DNA of 64,000 bases, from the NCBI RefSeq assembly GCF_003206135.1, contig NZ_PZJT01000009.1, forward strand, positions 59,387-123,386, in the 5' to 3' direction. Shown here piece by piece: positions 47,513 through 55,689 of this stretch; positions within the stretch are counted from its first letter, which is position 1, and each line of letters starts with the position of its first letter. This stretch comes from Salinicola salarius (GTDB taxonomy: Bacteria; Pseudomonadota; Gammaproteobacteria; Pseudomonadales; Halomonadaceae). A program made the position numbers and the translations under genes. The notes beneath the pieces are model-generated. The model was not told the DNA's origin. It did not search any database and worked only from the letters and a program-made list of their open reading frames with translations.

Positions 47513-48685
47513 ATGAAAGGAATCGTGCTAGGGGTGTCATTGTTGCTGCTGGGTTCGCCGGCCGCCGTATCGGCACAGAGCGACGGAGCGGATATCGGGG
47601 AAGCCGTCGATCCGGTCATCGAGTCGCTGATGCGCCAGCAGAGCATTCCCGGCATGGCGGTGGCGGTGATTCGCCCGCAGGGGACGCAGATCCTGAATTA
47701 CGGCGTCGCCGACCGTGATGGCAGCACACCGGTCGATGATGACACCCTGTTCGAGCTCGGCTCCATCAGCAAGACCTTTACCGCGACACTGGCTTCGCTC
47801 GCCGCCGTCCAAGGCAAGCTAGACCTGGACGCGCCGGTCAGCCGTTATCTGCCCGAGCTCGAGGGCAGCGCCTTCGACGAGATCAGCGGGCGCAACCTGG
47901 GCACGCACACCACCGGCGGGCTGCCGCTGTTCGTGCCCGACGAAGTGACGGACCGCGACTCGCTGATGGCCTGGTATCGCCAGTGGCAGCCTACCGAGCC
48001 GATCGGCAAAAGCCGCACCTACTCCAACCTGGGCATCGGGCTGTTGGGCCTGGAAGCCGCCGCCAGTCTCGATCAGGCATTCGTGCCGGCGATGCAGTCT
48101 CGCGTGCTGGAGCCGCTCGGGTTGGCGCACACCTTCTACGATGTCCCCGAGGCGCAGATGGCGCATTACGCCATGGGCGAGGACAAGCAGGGCGAGCCCA
48201 TTCGCGTGGCGCCCGGCATGCTCGATGACGAGGCCTACGGCATCAAGACCACTGCCGGCGATCTGGCCCGGCTAGTCCAGGCCAACCTCGGTCTGCTCGA
48301 GATCGACGACGACCTGCAGCAGGCGGTCGACATCACGCGCCAGGGTTATTACCAGGTCGGCGACATGACCCAGGATCTGATCTGGGAGCAGTACCCGCTG
48401 CCGGTCCCGCTGGATACGCTGCTGGCGGGCAACGGCTACGACATGATTCTGAAGCCCAACGCGGCCGAGGCGATTCAACCACCGCAAGCGCCGCGCAGCG
48501 ATGTCTGGATCAACAAGACCGGCTCCACCAACGGCTTCGGCGGCTACGTGGTTCTCGTGCCCGGCAAGCAGGTCGGGCTGGTGATGCTGGCCAATCATAA
48601 CTATCCCAACGACGCGCGAGTGAAGGCGGCCTACGAGATGCTGTCGAAGCTGAATGTGATCGACGCCAGCAGCGCCATGGAATAG
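47513..48685 (+). CDS. ampC: Class C beta-lactamase (AmpC)
   Basis: A 390-residue exported serine beta-lactamase. The signal peptide is [21 protein letters not shown], cut after A21. All three class C motifs are present: SISK (Ser84, Lys87), YSN (Tyr170) and KTG (335-337) in [13 protein letters not shown]. LAxxTxGGLPL-like [15 protein letters not shown] and [12 protein letters not shown] resemble Pseudomonas PDC. It should hydrolyse cephalosporins and penicillins; the spectrum is not predictable here. The usual divergent ampR gene is absent, so it is probably expressed at a basal level. The ATG at 47513 is used; the 41 upstream in-frame residues are not conserved. Confidence 0.93.
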   Translation: MKGIVLGVSLLLLGSPAAVSAQSDGADIGEAVDPVIESLMRQQSIPGMAVAVIRPQGTQILNYGVADRDGSTPVDDDTLFELGSISKTFTATLASLAAVQGKLDLDAPVSRYLPELEGSAFDEISGRNLGTHTTGGLPLFVPDEVTDRDSLMAWYRQWQPTEPIGKSRTYSNLGIGLLGLEAAASLDQAFVPAMQSRVLEPLGLAHTFYDVPEAQMAHYAMGEDKQGEPIRVAPGMLDDEAYGIKTTAGDLARLVQANLGLLEIDDDLQQAVDITRQGYYQVGDMTQDLIWEQYPLPVPLDTLLAGNGYDMILKPNAAEAIQPPQAPRSDVWINKTGSTNGFGGYVVLVPGKQVGLVMLANHNYPNDARVKAAYEMLSKLNVIDASSAME

Positions 48686-48749
48686 CCAGTCTCGGGACGT
48701 TGTGGGGGCGAGCCCGCCCGCAACGGAAACTCAGGTCTGCCAACGCAAA

Positions 48750-48780
48750 CCGCCCGCCTCGGCTTGGCCGAGGCGGGCGG
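48750..48780. terminator. Perfect hairpin between convergent ampC and mqo
   Basis: CCGCCCGCCTCGGC pairs over 14 bases with GCCGAGGCGGGCGG around a three-base loop. Its position between two converging genes suggests a bidirectional terminator; a short T-run exists only on the reverse strand. Confidence 0.8.
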
Positions 48781-48807
48781 TCGTCGCTGCCGGAGACGCG
48801 ATCCATA

Positions 48808-50412
48808 TCAGCTGCCGCTGATTTCCGGCTCCGAGGTCGAGGCGGGGGTCGTGGTCAGATCTGGCTCGCTCAGCTCCAGCAGCTCGCGTGACATGGCGCG
48901 CACGTCGTAGAGCAGCTGAGGATTGTCGGCCAGTGCCTTGCCGTAGGAGGGTATCATCGCCTTCAGCTTGGCCTGCCATTCGTCGCTAGCCACCTGTTCG
49001 GGGAAGACTTTCTCGAGCAGCGTCAGCATGATCGAGGGTGCCGTCGAGGCGCCAGGCGAGGCGCCCAGCAGCGCGGCGATGGAACCTTCCGCGCCGCTGA
49101 CCAGTTCGGTGCCGAACTGGAGCGTGCCACCCTTGCCTTCGATGTCCTTGATCGTCTGCACCCGCTGGCCGGCGGTCCACAGCTTCCAGTCTTCACGGTT
49201 GGCTTGTGGATAGTAGTGCTGAAGCTCCTTGAACTGGCCGCTTTCGGACATGCGCAGCTGGCTGATCAGATACCGCACCAGATCCATGTTGTTGATGCCG
49301 ACCTTGGTCATCGGCCACAGATTGTTGGGCGTGATCGAGCGCATCAGGTCGGTCCAGGAACCGTTCTTGAGAAACTTGCTCGAGAAGGTGGCGAACGGCC
49401 CGAACATGATCGCCGGAGTGCCGTCGAGAATGCGCTTGTCGATATGCGGTACCGACATCGGCGGCGAACCGGCGGGCGCCAGACCGTAGACCTTGGCGTC
49501 GTGCTTGGCGACGACTTCCGGATTGGTAGTGAAGAGGAACTGACCACCGACCGGAAAACCACCGTACTGCCGGGCTTCCGGAATGCCGGATTTCTGCAGC
49601 AGGCGCAGCGCCGCACCGCCCGCGCCGATGAACACGAAGCGGGCATTGACGGTGCGCTCGTTACCACCGTCGCTGGTGTTGGCCACGGTGACTTTCCAGG
49701 TGCCGTCCACGTTGCGCTCCAGGTCTTGCACCTGGGTATTGACGGACAGATGGAAGTTATCGCGGCGGGCCAGCGCGTTCATCATCTGGCGAGTAATCTC
49801 GCCGAAATTGACCTCGGTGCCGATCGGCATCCGCGTCGCGGCCACGGGCTCGCTGGTATCGCGCCCGGTCATGACCAGCGGTATCCACTCCGCGATCTTC
49901 TGGGGATCCTCGGAATATTCCATGCCGGCGTAGAGCGGGTTCTGGCGCATCGCCTCGAAGCGGGTCTTCAAGAACGAGACGCGCTCGCCGCTCCAGACGA
50001 AGCTCAGATGCGGTACGGTATTGATGAAGGAGCGCGGATTGGCCAGTACGCCTTCGCGAACCTGGCTCGCCCAGAACTGACGCGACACCTCGAACTGCTC
50101 GGTAATCTTGACGGCACGTTGAATGTCCACGCTGCCATCGGGCTGAGGCGAGGTGTAATTCATCTCGGCGAAGGCCGAGTGGCCGGTGCCGGCGTTGTTC
50201 CAGACGTTGGAGCTCTCTTCGGCTGCCTTGTCCAGACGCTCGTAGAGGTGGATGGTCCAATCGGGCTGCAGTGACTGGAGCAGGGTTCCCAGGGTGGCAC
50301 TCATGGTGCCGCCGCCGATGAGGACGACGTCGACGTTTTGAGTGTCGCCGGATTCGGCTCCAGGCTGGGTCTGCAGGCTGGAACAGAATGTCATGCCGTG
50401 ACGCAATTTCAT
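48808..50412 (-). CDS. mqo: Malate:quinone oxidoreductase Mqo
   Basis: Mqo is a membrane-associated FAD enzyme that oxidises malate to oxaloacetate and passes electrons to quinone, bypassing NAD-malate dehydrogenase. The 534-residue protein has [20 protein letters not shown] (FAD), [42 protein letters not shown] and [17 protein letters not shown]. The start MKLRHGMTF is at 50412. About 20 N-terminal residues precede the FAD motif with no signal peptide. The leader up to 50600 is AT-rich (TATCTTATCAATCAATAATC) and could hold promoters for both directions. Confidence 0.95.
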   Translation of the reverse strand: MKLRHGMTFCSSLQTQPGAESGDTQNVDVVLIGGGTMSATLGTLLQSLQPDWTIHLYERLDKAAEESSNVWNNAGTGHSAFAEMNYTSPQPDGSVDIQRAVKITEQFEVSRQFWASQVREGVLANPRSFINTVPHLSFVWSGERVSFLKTRFEAMRQNPLYAGMEYSEDPQKIAEWIPLVMTGRDTSEPVAATRMPIGTEVNFGEITRQMMNALARRDNFHLSVNTQVQDLERNVDGTWKVTVANTSDGGNERTVNARFVFIGAGGAALRLLQKSGIPEARQYGGFPVGGQFLFTTNPEVVAKHDAKVYGLAPAGSPPMSVPHIDKRILDGTPAIMFGPFATFSSKFLKNGSWTDLMRSITPNNLWPMTKVGINNMDLVRYLISQLRMSESGQFKELQHYYPQANREDWKLWTAGQRVQTIKDIEGKGGTLQFGTELVSGAEGSIAALLGASPGASTAPSIMLTLLEKVFPEQVASDEWQAKLKAMIPSYGKALADNPQLLYDVRAMSRELLELSEPDLTTTPASTSEPEISGS

Positions 50413-50608
50413 GAAGGTTCTCTGTCTGATGGATACGGACAGGCGCGAACGCGACTAGGACGACAGTTTAATGAGGTCGTGGCGTTAGTGCCATGATTAT
50501 GACGGCCCCGGTTTGGCGACGAGCGCGGTGTGAACTCCTTTTTTATCTTATCAATCAATAATCTATTGTTGAATTACGGAATTTTTACAACATTGAAAGG
50601 AGCGCGGG

Positions 50609-50749
50609 ATGACGACGGATCCAGACGGCTGGACGCTGGCGGACCCGGAGACGGCACCGAACGCCCGCATTGCCTCGTCGAATGCTGGCGCTAGCCGGAG
50701 CATGTCGACCGGGCTTCACATCATCGAAACGTCGAGGAAAACGCCATGA
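50609..50749 (+). CDS. 46-residue ORF translationally coupled to the DUF6438 lipoprotein
   Basis: ATG at 50609, TGA at 50747-50749, overlapping the next gene's ATG (ATGA at 50746-50749). AAAGGAG (50596-50602) makes a good ribosome binding site seven bases upstream. The peptide, MTTDPDGWTLADPETAPNARI..., is Ala/Ser/Thr-rich with no signal peptide or membrane helix. I do not recognise it. It may be a small protein in its own right or a leader that drives translation of the lipoprotein gene, which has no separate ribosome binding site that I can see. Confidence 0.6.
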   Translation: MTTDPDGWTLADPETAPNARIASSNAGASRSMSTGLHIIETSRKTP

Positions 50750-51270
50750 CACGACAAGCGGCACGCTATCTGATGACGGCGATCACGATTCTGCTGGTCG
50801 CCGGATGCACCCAGTCGCGAACACTGCCGGACGGCGAAACGGCAGGTAGCCAGCCGGCCGGCAGTGGTCAGGCCGTGACCGATATTCGTTACCAGCTCGG
50901 GCCCTGTCACGGCATGTGCCCGGTTTACAGCGTCGATATCAGCGAGGATGGCACGACCCGATTCACCGGGGAGCGGTTCACGGCCGTCGCGGGCGAGCGT
51001 GTTCGCATCAACGATCCCGAGCGATTCACGTTGGTCGAGAGGCGGCTCGCCCCGTGGCAGCCGGCGATGGGGACGACGACCGCCACGCCGGACTGCGGTC
51101 CGCGCGCGACGGATCTGCCCCATTACACCGTGACGTGGACGAATCGCGACGGAGAAACGGCGACCCTCGAGCATGACAGTGGCTGCCATTCGGCGGATGC
51201 TCGCGAGTTGACGCAGCAGCTTCGCGCTCTGCCCCAGGCGTTGGGCATCGAGCCCTGGGTCGAGCGCTGA
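50746..51270 (+). CDS. DUF6438-type lipoprotein
   Basis: A 174-residue lipoprotein precursor: MTRQAARYLMTAITILLVAGC, with lipobox LVAGC and lipidated Cys21. After a Gly/Ser linker the domain begins IRYQLGPCHGMCPVYSVDISEDG, the C-x-G-x-CPVY-x-V-x-I-x-x-DG pattern I associate with DUF6438, and later has DCGPRATDLPHYTVTW and SGCHSADARELTQQL. Four Cys in the mature part could form disulfides in the periplasm. The function is unknown. Residue +2 after the Cys is Thr, so outer-membrane sorting is likely. Confidence 0.78.
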   Translation: MTRQAARYLMTAITILLVAGCTQSRTLPDGETAGSQPAGSGQAVTDIRYQLGPCHGMCPVYSVDISEDGTTRFTGERFTAVAGERVRINDPERFTLVERRLAPWQPAMGTTTATPDCGPRATDLPHYTVTWTNRDGETATLEHDSGCHSADARELTQQLRALPQALGIEPWVER

Positions 51271-51402
51271 CCGACCATCGGGGAACGACGAGGCCAGAGA
51301 CGCTACGACTATTCTGTGCTTGACGAGGGGATATTCGTTTAGCATGCTAATTAGGCGTCGCGACAAAACGTCGCAGGGCGTTCCATTACCGAAGGAGTGG
51401 TC

Positions 51403-51576
51403 ATGAAAGCGTTCAATAAATTGTTTTCGATGTTGGCCGCCATCGTCGTCTCCGCCGTGTTGCCGTTTTCCATGGCTGCGGAGAGCGAAGCCAGCCAGCA
51501 CCAGAGTTCCTACAGCGGCACCAGCGTCAATTCCTCCGTGGTCAGCGAGGACAAGCAGGACGACGAGTCGGCCTGA
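51403..51576 (+). CDS. Small secreted peptide of 57 residues
   Basis: ATG at 51403 with GAAGGAGTGG upstream, TGA at 51574-51576. The protein has a clear signal peptide (KAFNKLFSMLAAIVVSAVLPFSMA, cut before AESEAS) and a mature part of about 32 residues rich in Ser, Gln, Glu and Asp (SQHQSSYSGTSVNSSVV...EDKQDDESA), acidic and without Cys. A terminator follows at 51624, and a TTGACG hexamer lies about 80 bases upstream (51320-51325). It therefore looks like a single-gene unit. I do not recognise the family; small exported stress-linked peptides of this kind occur in related bacteria. Confidence 0.7.
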   Translation: MKAFNKLFSMLAAIVVSAVLPFSMAAESEASQHQSSYSGTSVNSSVVSEDKQDDESA

Positions 51577-51623
51577 ATATCCCTGGATTCTGAATGCCGC
51601 GATGAAGTGCCCGAATGACGACA

Positions 51624-51656
51624 AAGTCCCGATGTCGACACGATATCGGGGCTTTT
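51624..51656 (+). terminator. Rho-independent terminator after the small secreted peptide
   Basis: AAGTCCCGAT pairs with ATCGGGGCTT (one T-G pair), followed by TT and CG. It lies 48 bases after the stop. Confidence 0.8.
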
Positions 51657-51768
51657 CGTTTGCGCAGGATATGACGTGTGTCGCTGTAAGGCAGATTCTC
51701 TGGGCCTAAAGTCGGCTGGCAGCCGATGCGGCCGCAGGCGAGGATGATGTCACCTTTCAGCCGGAGTC

Positions 51769-52311
51769 ATGCCCATGCCTGTCTATGCCTATTTCGATGC
51801 GGTGCCGAATCTGCCGGACAAGGGGCGCTACTGGGTCGCGCCTAGCGCTCACGTCATCGGGCAGGTCGAACTGGGAGAGGACGTGGGCGTCTGGTTCAAC
51901 GTAGTGATCCGTGGCGACAATGACCGGATCCTGATCGGCGAAGGCAGCAATATCCAGGAAGGCTGCATGCTGCACACCGACCCTGGGCTCGTTCTGCGTG
52001 TCGGTCGTGGCTGCACCATCGGCCACCACGCCATTCTCCATGGCTGTACCCTGGGCGACAACACGCTGATCGGCATGGGGGCGACCGTGCTCAATGGCGC
52101 GCGGATCGGCAATAACTGCCTGGTCGGCGCCAACGCGCTGGTGACCGAAGGCAAGTCTTTCCCCGACAATTCGCTGATCGTCGGCGCGCCGGCAAAGGCG
52201 GTGCGCACACTGGACGTCAAGGCGATCGAGGGGCTGAAGGCCTCGGCAGCGCATTACGTCGAACGCTGGCAAGCCTTCTCCCGAGGTTTGAAACCGATCG
52301 ACATCGATTGA
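51769..52311 (+). CDS. Gamma-carbonic anhydrase family protein (YrdA-like)
   Basis: A 180-residue left-handed beta-helix protein. The hexapeptide repeats include VWFNVVIRGDNDRILIGEGSNIQEGCMLH, TIGHHAILHGCTLGDNTLIGMGATVLNGARIG and VGANALVTEG. The three zinc-type His (LHTD, GHHAILHG) are present. E. coli YrdA and CaiE are relatives; real carbonic anhydrase activity has been hard to show for several members. A second ATG at 51775 could be used. It is followed by a candidate terminator at 52391. Confidence 0.88.
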   Translation: MPMPVYAYFDAVPNLPDKGRYWVAPSAHVIGQVELGEDVGVWFNVVIRGDNDRILIGEGSNIQEGCMLHTDPGLVLRVGRGCTIGHHAILHGCTLGDNTLIGMGATVLNGARIGNNCLVGANALVTEGKSFPDNSLIVGAPAKAVRTLDVKAIEGLKASAAHYVERWQAFSRGLKPIDID

Positions 52312-52390
52312 CATTCGAGGGCTATCCAGCCCCTGATCCAACCCCGATAAGCCTATTCCGCTTTCCTGCTTCTTCCCGAATATCGGCATG

Positions 52391-52416
52391 AAACCCTTGT
52401 CATCGGCGAGGGTTTT
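52391..52416 (+). terminator. Candidate terminator after the carbonic anhydrase-like gene
   Basis: AAACCCT pairs with AGGGTTT around an eleven-base loop and ends in a short T-run. It lies 80 bases after the stop. Confidence 0.55.
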
Positions 52417-52431
52417 GTCATTTGCGACTAT

Positions 52432-52491
52432 CTTGTATTCAACACGGCGAGCTTGTGTTCGACATAGCGAACTTGCGCTCAATATTGCGAG
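52432..52491 (+). repeat. Three tandem 20-bp repeats before the thioredoxin gene
   Basis: CTTGTATTCAACACGGCGAG, CTTGTGTTCGACATAGCGAA and CTTGCGCTCAATATTGCGAG are contiguous, ending 23 bases before the ATG. The period of 20 is close to two helical turns, so they could be side-by-side protein sites. The length is not a multiple of three, so they are unlikely to be coding. Confidence 0.8.
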
Positions 52492-52514
52492 AAACCGGTT
52501 CCCAGGAGGATGCC

Positions 52515-52841
52515 ATGACGAGCCAGTACACGACCGACGAACCCGCCCGGGAGGCGCTGTACGACATCGCCGGGCCCGCCGTGATCGAATTCGGCGCGCC
52601 CTGGTGTCCGTGGTGTCAGGCGGCCCAGCCGCTGATCGCCGAAGCGTTCGAAGGCGCGCAGGAGCTACCGTACTTCAGGATCGAGGATGGCAAGGGCCGG
52701 CCGCTGGGGCGGGCCTTTCGAGTCAAGCTCTGGCCGACGCTGATCTTTCTGCGTGACGGCGAGGAGGTCGCTCGCTGTGTCCGGCCGGAGTCGACGGCGC
52801 CCTTGAAGCAGGCGCTGGCGAAAGTCGTCACGCCATCGTGA
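52515..52841 (+). CDS. Thioredoxin-family protein with CPWC active site
   Basis: A 108-residue thioredoxin-fold protein. The active site is GAPWCPWCQAAQP (Cys31, Cys34), where ordinary thioredoxin has WCGPC; the cis-Pro lies in KLWPTLIFL. No signal peptide is seen, so it is cytosolic. The start at 52515 has CAGGAGG, so an in-frame start at 52422 within the repeats is not needed. The changed dipeptide should alter its redox potential. It is the first gene of a same-strand pair with the DUF808 gene (51 bases apart). Confidence 0.88.
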   Translation: MTSQYTTDEPAREALYDIAGPAVIEFGAPWCPWCQAAQPLIAEAFEGAQELPYFRIEDGKGRPLGRAFRVKLWPTLIFLRDGEEVARCVRPESTAPLKQALAKVVTPS

Positions 52842-52892
52842 GGATTTCCGCTACGCTTGGCGCATTCCTGATTCACCGATAGAGGATTCTTC

Positions 52893-53825
52893 GTGGCCGC
52901 AGGCAGTCTACTGACACTACTCGACGATATCGCCACGTTGCTCGACGACGTTTCCCTCATGACCAAGGTGGCCGCCAAGAAGACGGCGGGCGTGCTGGGT
53001 GACGATCTGGCGCTCAACGCCCAACAGGTCACCGGCGTTCGCGCCAGCCGCGAGCTGCCAATCGTGTGGGCCGTGGCGAAAGGGTCGCTGCGCAACAAGC
53101 TGATTCTGGTGCCGGCGGCGCTTCTGATCAGCGTGATCGCTCCCTGGCTGATCACCCCGCTGCTGATGCTGGGCGGCGCGTTTCTCTGTTACGAGGGCGC
53201 GGAAAAACTGGCTCACAAGTTTCTGCACGGTGGCGCCGAGGCGAGCAAGGAAGATGTCCGCGCCGCCGCGAAGCTGAAGACGAAGGAGGAGCGGCTGGCG
53301 TTCGAGAAGGACAAGATCAAGGGCGCCGTGCGGACCGACTTCATCCTCTCGGCGGAAATCATCGCCATTACGCTGGGCACGGTGGCCAGCGCCAGTTTCA
53401 CCCAGCAGGTCGTGGTCCTGGCGATCATCGCCGTCGCCATTACCGCGGCGGTCTACGGCCTGGTGGCCGGCATCGTCAAGCTCGACGATCTCGGCGTCTA
53501 TCTCACCGAACGCTCGGCGAGCTTCGCCCAGTCGATCGGTCGCGGGATTCTGTGGGCGGCGCCCTATCTGATGAAGCTGCTGTCGATCGTCGGCACCATC
53601 GCGATGTTCCTGGTCGGCGGTAGTATCCTGACGCATGGCGTGCCCTTCATTCACCATGCCATCGAGAATCTCGCCGAAGCGCCGGCCGATATTCCCGGCG
53701 TGGGTGCGATCATCCAGCCGCTGGCTCCCATGCTGCTCAACTTCGCTTGCGGCCTGCTGGCCGGGGCGGTCGTGCTCGGGGCGGTGCAACTGATCAAGAA
53801 GCTCCGATCCGGCAGCGGCCACTGA
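52893..53825 (+). CDS. DUF808 (YedI-like) membrane protein
   Basis: A 310-residue inner-membrane protein with four to six predicted helices. Family features are [42 protein letters not shown] (quoted in parts: [19 protein letters not shown] and [14 protein letters not shown]), [15 protein letters not shown] and [20 protein letters not shown]. coli YedI is the relative; function unknown. It starts with GTG at 52893. It lies 51 bases after the thioredoxin gene. Confidence 0.9.
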   Translation: MAAGSLLTLLDDIATLLDDVSLMTKVAAKKTAGVLGDDLALNAQQVTGVRASRELPIVWAVAKGSLRNKLILVPAALLISVIAPWLITPLLMLGGAFLCYEGAEKLAHKFLHGGAEASKEDVRAAAKLKTKEERLAFEKDKIKGAVRTDFILSAEIIAITLGTVASASFTQQVVVLAIIAVAITAAVYGLVAGIVKLDDLGVYLTERSASFAQSIGRGILWAAPYLMKLLSIVGTIAMFLVGGSILTHGVPFIHHAIENLAEAPADIPGVGAIIQPLAPMLLNFACGLLAGAVVLGAVQLIKKLRSGSGH

Positions 53826-53879
53826 CAAGGCAAAGCGCTGCCCGCGAGAAGCGGGCGAACTCACGGATCAACCCATGGA

Positions 53880-54455
53880 TCAATCCGCGAGCAGGGCGCG
53901 CTCCAGGGCGAAGACATGGGCGTCCTCGAATCCCAGCTCGCGCAACGCGGCAGCCAGGTTGAGCAGATAGTCGCGGTTGGGGCCGCTCGGGCCGTGAGAC
54001 GTGGCGATCTGGCGCGCGATCTCGGCTTCCGAGGCCGGACCGAGATAGGCGGCGTTATCCTCTCCCGCCAAGTACACCACGCCCTCGACTCGGCTGACAT
54101 GATCCGAGGGCGAGTCCTCGAAGGTCATCTCTGTCACGACGCGCAGATAGCCATTCTTCTCACGGATATCCAGCGGTTCGAACACGCGGGGAGAGATGCG
54201 ATAGGCCATGCCGTGGCAGATTGCATCGGCATCCGGCGTAAGCGTCACGACCCGCCCCGGCGCTTCCGGCGTGCCACGATGATCGTGGGAGCCTTGCCAG
54301 AAGCGCCGCGTCCAGCCGCGAATCGAGGCCGGGCGGCGTTCCAGGTAGTCGAAATCCGCCTTCCAGATCAGCGAACCGTAACCAAATAGCCATACCGATT
54401 CGTGATCGTCGAAGTAGGTCATCCGGCGATTGTGGGCAGTGGTATCGAAAGACAT
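53880..54455 (-). CDS. chaC: Gamma-glutamylcyclotransferase, ChaC family
   Basis: A 191-residue protein of the ChaC type that cleaves glutathione to 5-oxoproline and Cys-Gly. The signature VWLFGYGSLIWKADF and the catalytic Glu region (VEGVVYLAGEDNAAYLGP, with REKNGYLRVVTEM) are present. The start at 54455 has GGAG upstream; a second Met at 54422 (MTYFDD) is possible. With the GGT-like protein at 25459 the window holds two enzymes for gamma-glutamyl compounds, but they are not linked. Confidence 0.9.
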   Translation of the reverse strand: MSFDTTAHNRRMTYFDDHESVWLFGYGSLIWKADFDYLERRPASIRGWTRRFWQGSHDHRGTPEAPGRVVTLTPDADAICHGMAYRISPRVFEPLDIREKNGYLRVVTEMTFEDSPSDHVSRVEGVVYLAGEDNAAYLGPASEAEIARQIATSHGPSGPNRDYLLNLAAALRELGFEDAHVFALERALLAD

Positions 54456-54661
54456 GGGACTCCGGTGTTGAAGACTGGCGAACGGGCGTGTGCCGTGGCG
54501 GGGGAATAATATGCGGCGGCGCGCGGTCGATCTCAAGGCCGGCGGGGCGCGCGTTTTCGTCACTCGTCGTGGTGGTCCCTGCCGATTTGACAGTTGGCCC
54601 GGCGATGCCATGTTGAAGTTCCATCATCATTGAAACGCCGTCATCGCTCTCGGGAGTCATC

Positions 54662-55312
54662 ATGGCCAGTCAAAAACGGATCATCGCGGCACTGATGCAG
54701 CGTCATGGACGCACCTTCGCCAGCGAACTGGGGATCGACCTGCGCAAGAACACGCCGTCGCCACTGTTTCGTCTGCTCTGCTATTCGCTGCTGACCAGTG
54801 CGCCGATCAGTGCCGAGCTGGCGATGCGTGGCGCCAGGGCGATGGCCAGGGCCGGCTGGACGACGCCGCAGAAACTGCAGGCGAGCGACTGGGAAACCCG
54901 AGCGCGGGTACTCAACGAGTCCGGTTACGCGCGCGTCGACGAAAAGACCGCCACGCAGCTGGCGGACATGAACGCCGCACTGCTGGAGACCTACGGTGGC
55001 GATCTGCGCAAGTTGCGCGAGGCGGCGGAAGGTAGCCCCAAGGCGTTGCGGAAACGGCTCAAGGCCTTCAAGGGAATCGGCGGCACCGGTGCCGATATCT
55101 TTCTGCGCGAGATCCAGTTGGTGTGGGACGAATGCTACCCCTATGCTGACAAGGCCGCGCTCTCCGCGGCCGAGAAACTGGGGCTCAAGGCCGACGCCGA
55201 CAAGCTGGCCGACAAGGTATCCCGCGAGGATTACCCCAGGCTGATGGCCGCGTTGGTGCGTTGCAAGCTGGAGAAGGATGTCCAGGGCGTGCAGGATGCG
55301 GCCAAAGGCTGA
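54662..55312 (+). CDS. Helix-hairpin-helix protein of the endonuclease III superfamily, atypical
   Basis: A 216-residue helical protein. The segment AFKGIGGTGADIFLREI (about 136-150) matches the helix-hairpin-helix of endonuclease III-like glycosylases, but the catalytic Lys of LPGVGRKTA is absent. An Asp (Asp163, in YPYADKAALSAAEKLG) lies where the second catalytic residue is expected. There is no C-terminal four-cysteine iron-sulfur site. It could be a monofunctional glycosylase or only a DNA-binding protein. Similar short proteins are annotated as hypothetical endonucleases. Confidence 0.72.
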   Translation: MASQKRIIAALMQRHGRTFASELGIDLRKNTPSPLFRLLCYSLLTSAPISAELAMRGARAMARAGWTTPQKLQASDWETRARVLNESGYARVDEKTATQLADMNAALLETYGGDLRKLREAAEGSPKALRKRLKAFKGIGGTGADIFLREIQLVWDECYPYADKAALSAAEKLGLKADADKLADKVSREDYPRLMAALVRCKLEKDVQGVQDAAKG

Positions 55313-55316
55313 GCGT

Positions 55317-55589
55317 CTACCACTGGCGCTTCGGGTCGCTCAGCCACTTGCCCACCGGCCCGATCCCGTCCGTACACCAGGGCTCGCTCAGCCGGGTGAT
55401 GAAAAAGCGGGGCTGCTTGCCGAACGCCCGGTTCAACCGCGAACGCAGAAACTCGATCGGATCGGTCGACTCGATCAGCCAGGTCGTGCGAAACAGCGGG
55501 ATGGATTCGAACCGTCCGAGCATCGACTCCAGGCGATGGCTATCCATTCTTCCCAGCGGTCTGTCGAAGGTCAGGCAGTAAATGCCCAT
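55317..55589 (-). CDS. Small protein with Cas2/SinR-like fold features
   Basis: A 90-residue protein, MGIYCLTFDRPLGRMDSHRLESMLG..., followed by LFRTTWLIES, LRSRLNRAFGKQPRFFITRLSEPW. The order beta-strand, helix, strand with TTWLIES, helix, strand with RFFITRL fits the ferredoxin-like fold of SinR/Cas2-type proteins. The start has AAGGAG on the reverse strand eight bases upstream, so the gene is real. There are no Cas1, repeats or toxin/antitoxin partners nearby, so it stands alone. It is convergent with the helix-hairpin-helix gene, four bases between the stops. Function unknown. Confidence 0.65.
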   Translation of the reverse strand: MGIYCLTFDRPLGRMDSHRLESMLGRFESIPLFRTTWLIESTDPIEFLRSRLNRAFGKQPRFFITRLSEPWCTDGIGPVGKWLSDPKRQW

Positions 55590-55689
55590 GGCATGCTCCT
55601 TGCTGCCGAATTAGCCAACTCTCATCCAGCGTAGACCGACCGGCGACGGCTTGTCCTTGTCCCCGATCGAATCCGTTGGTCATGGGCGC

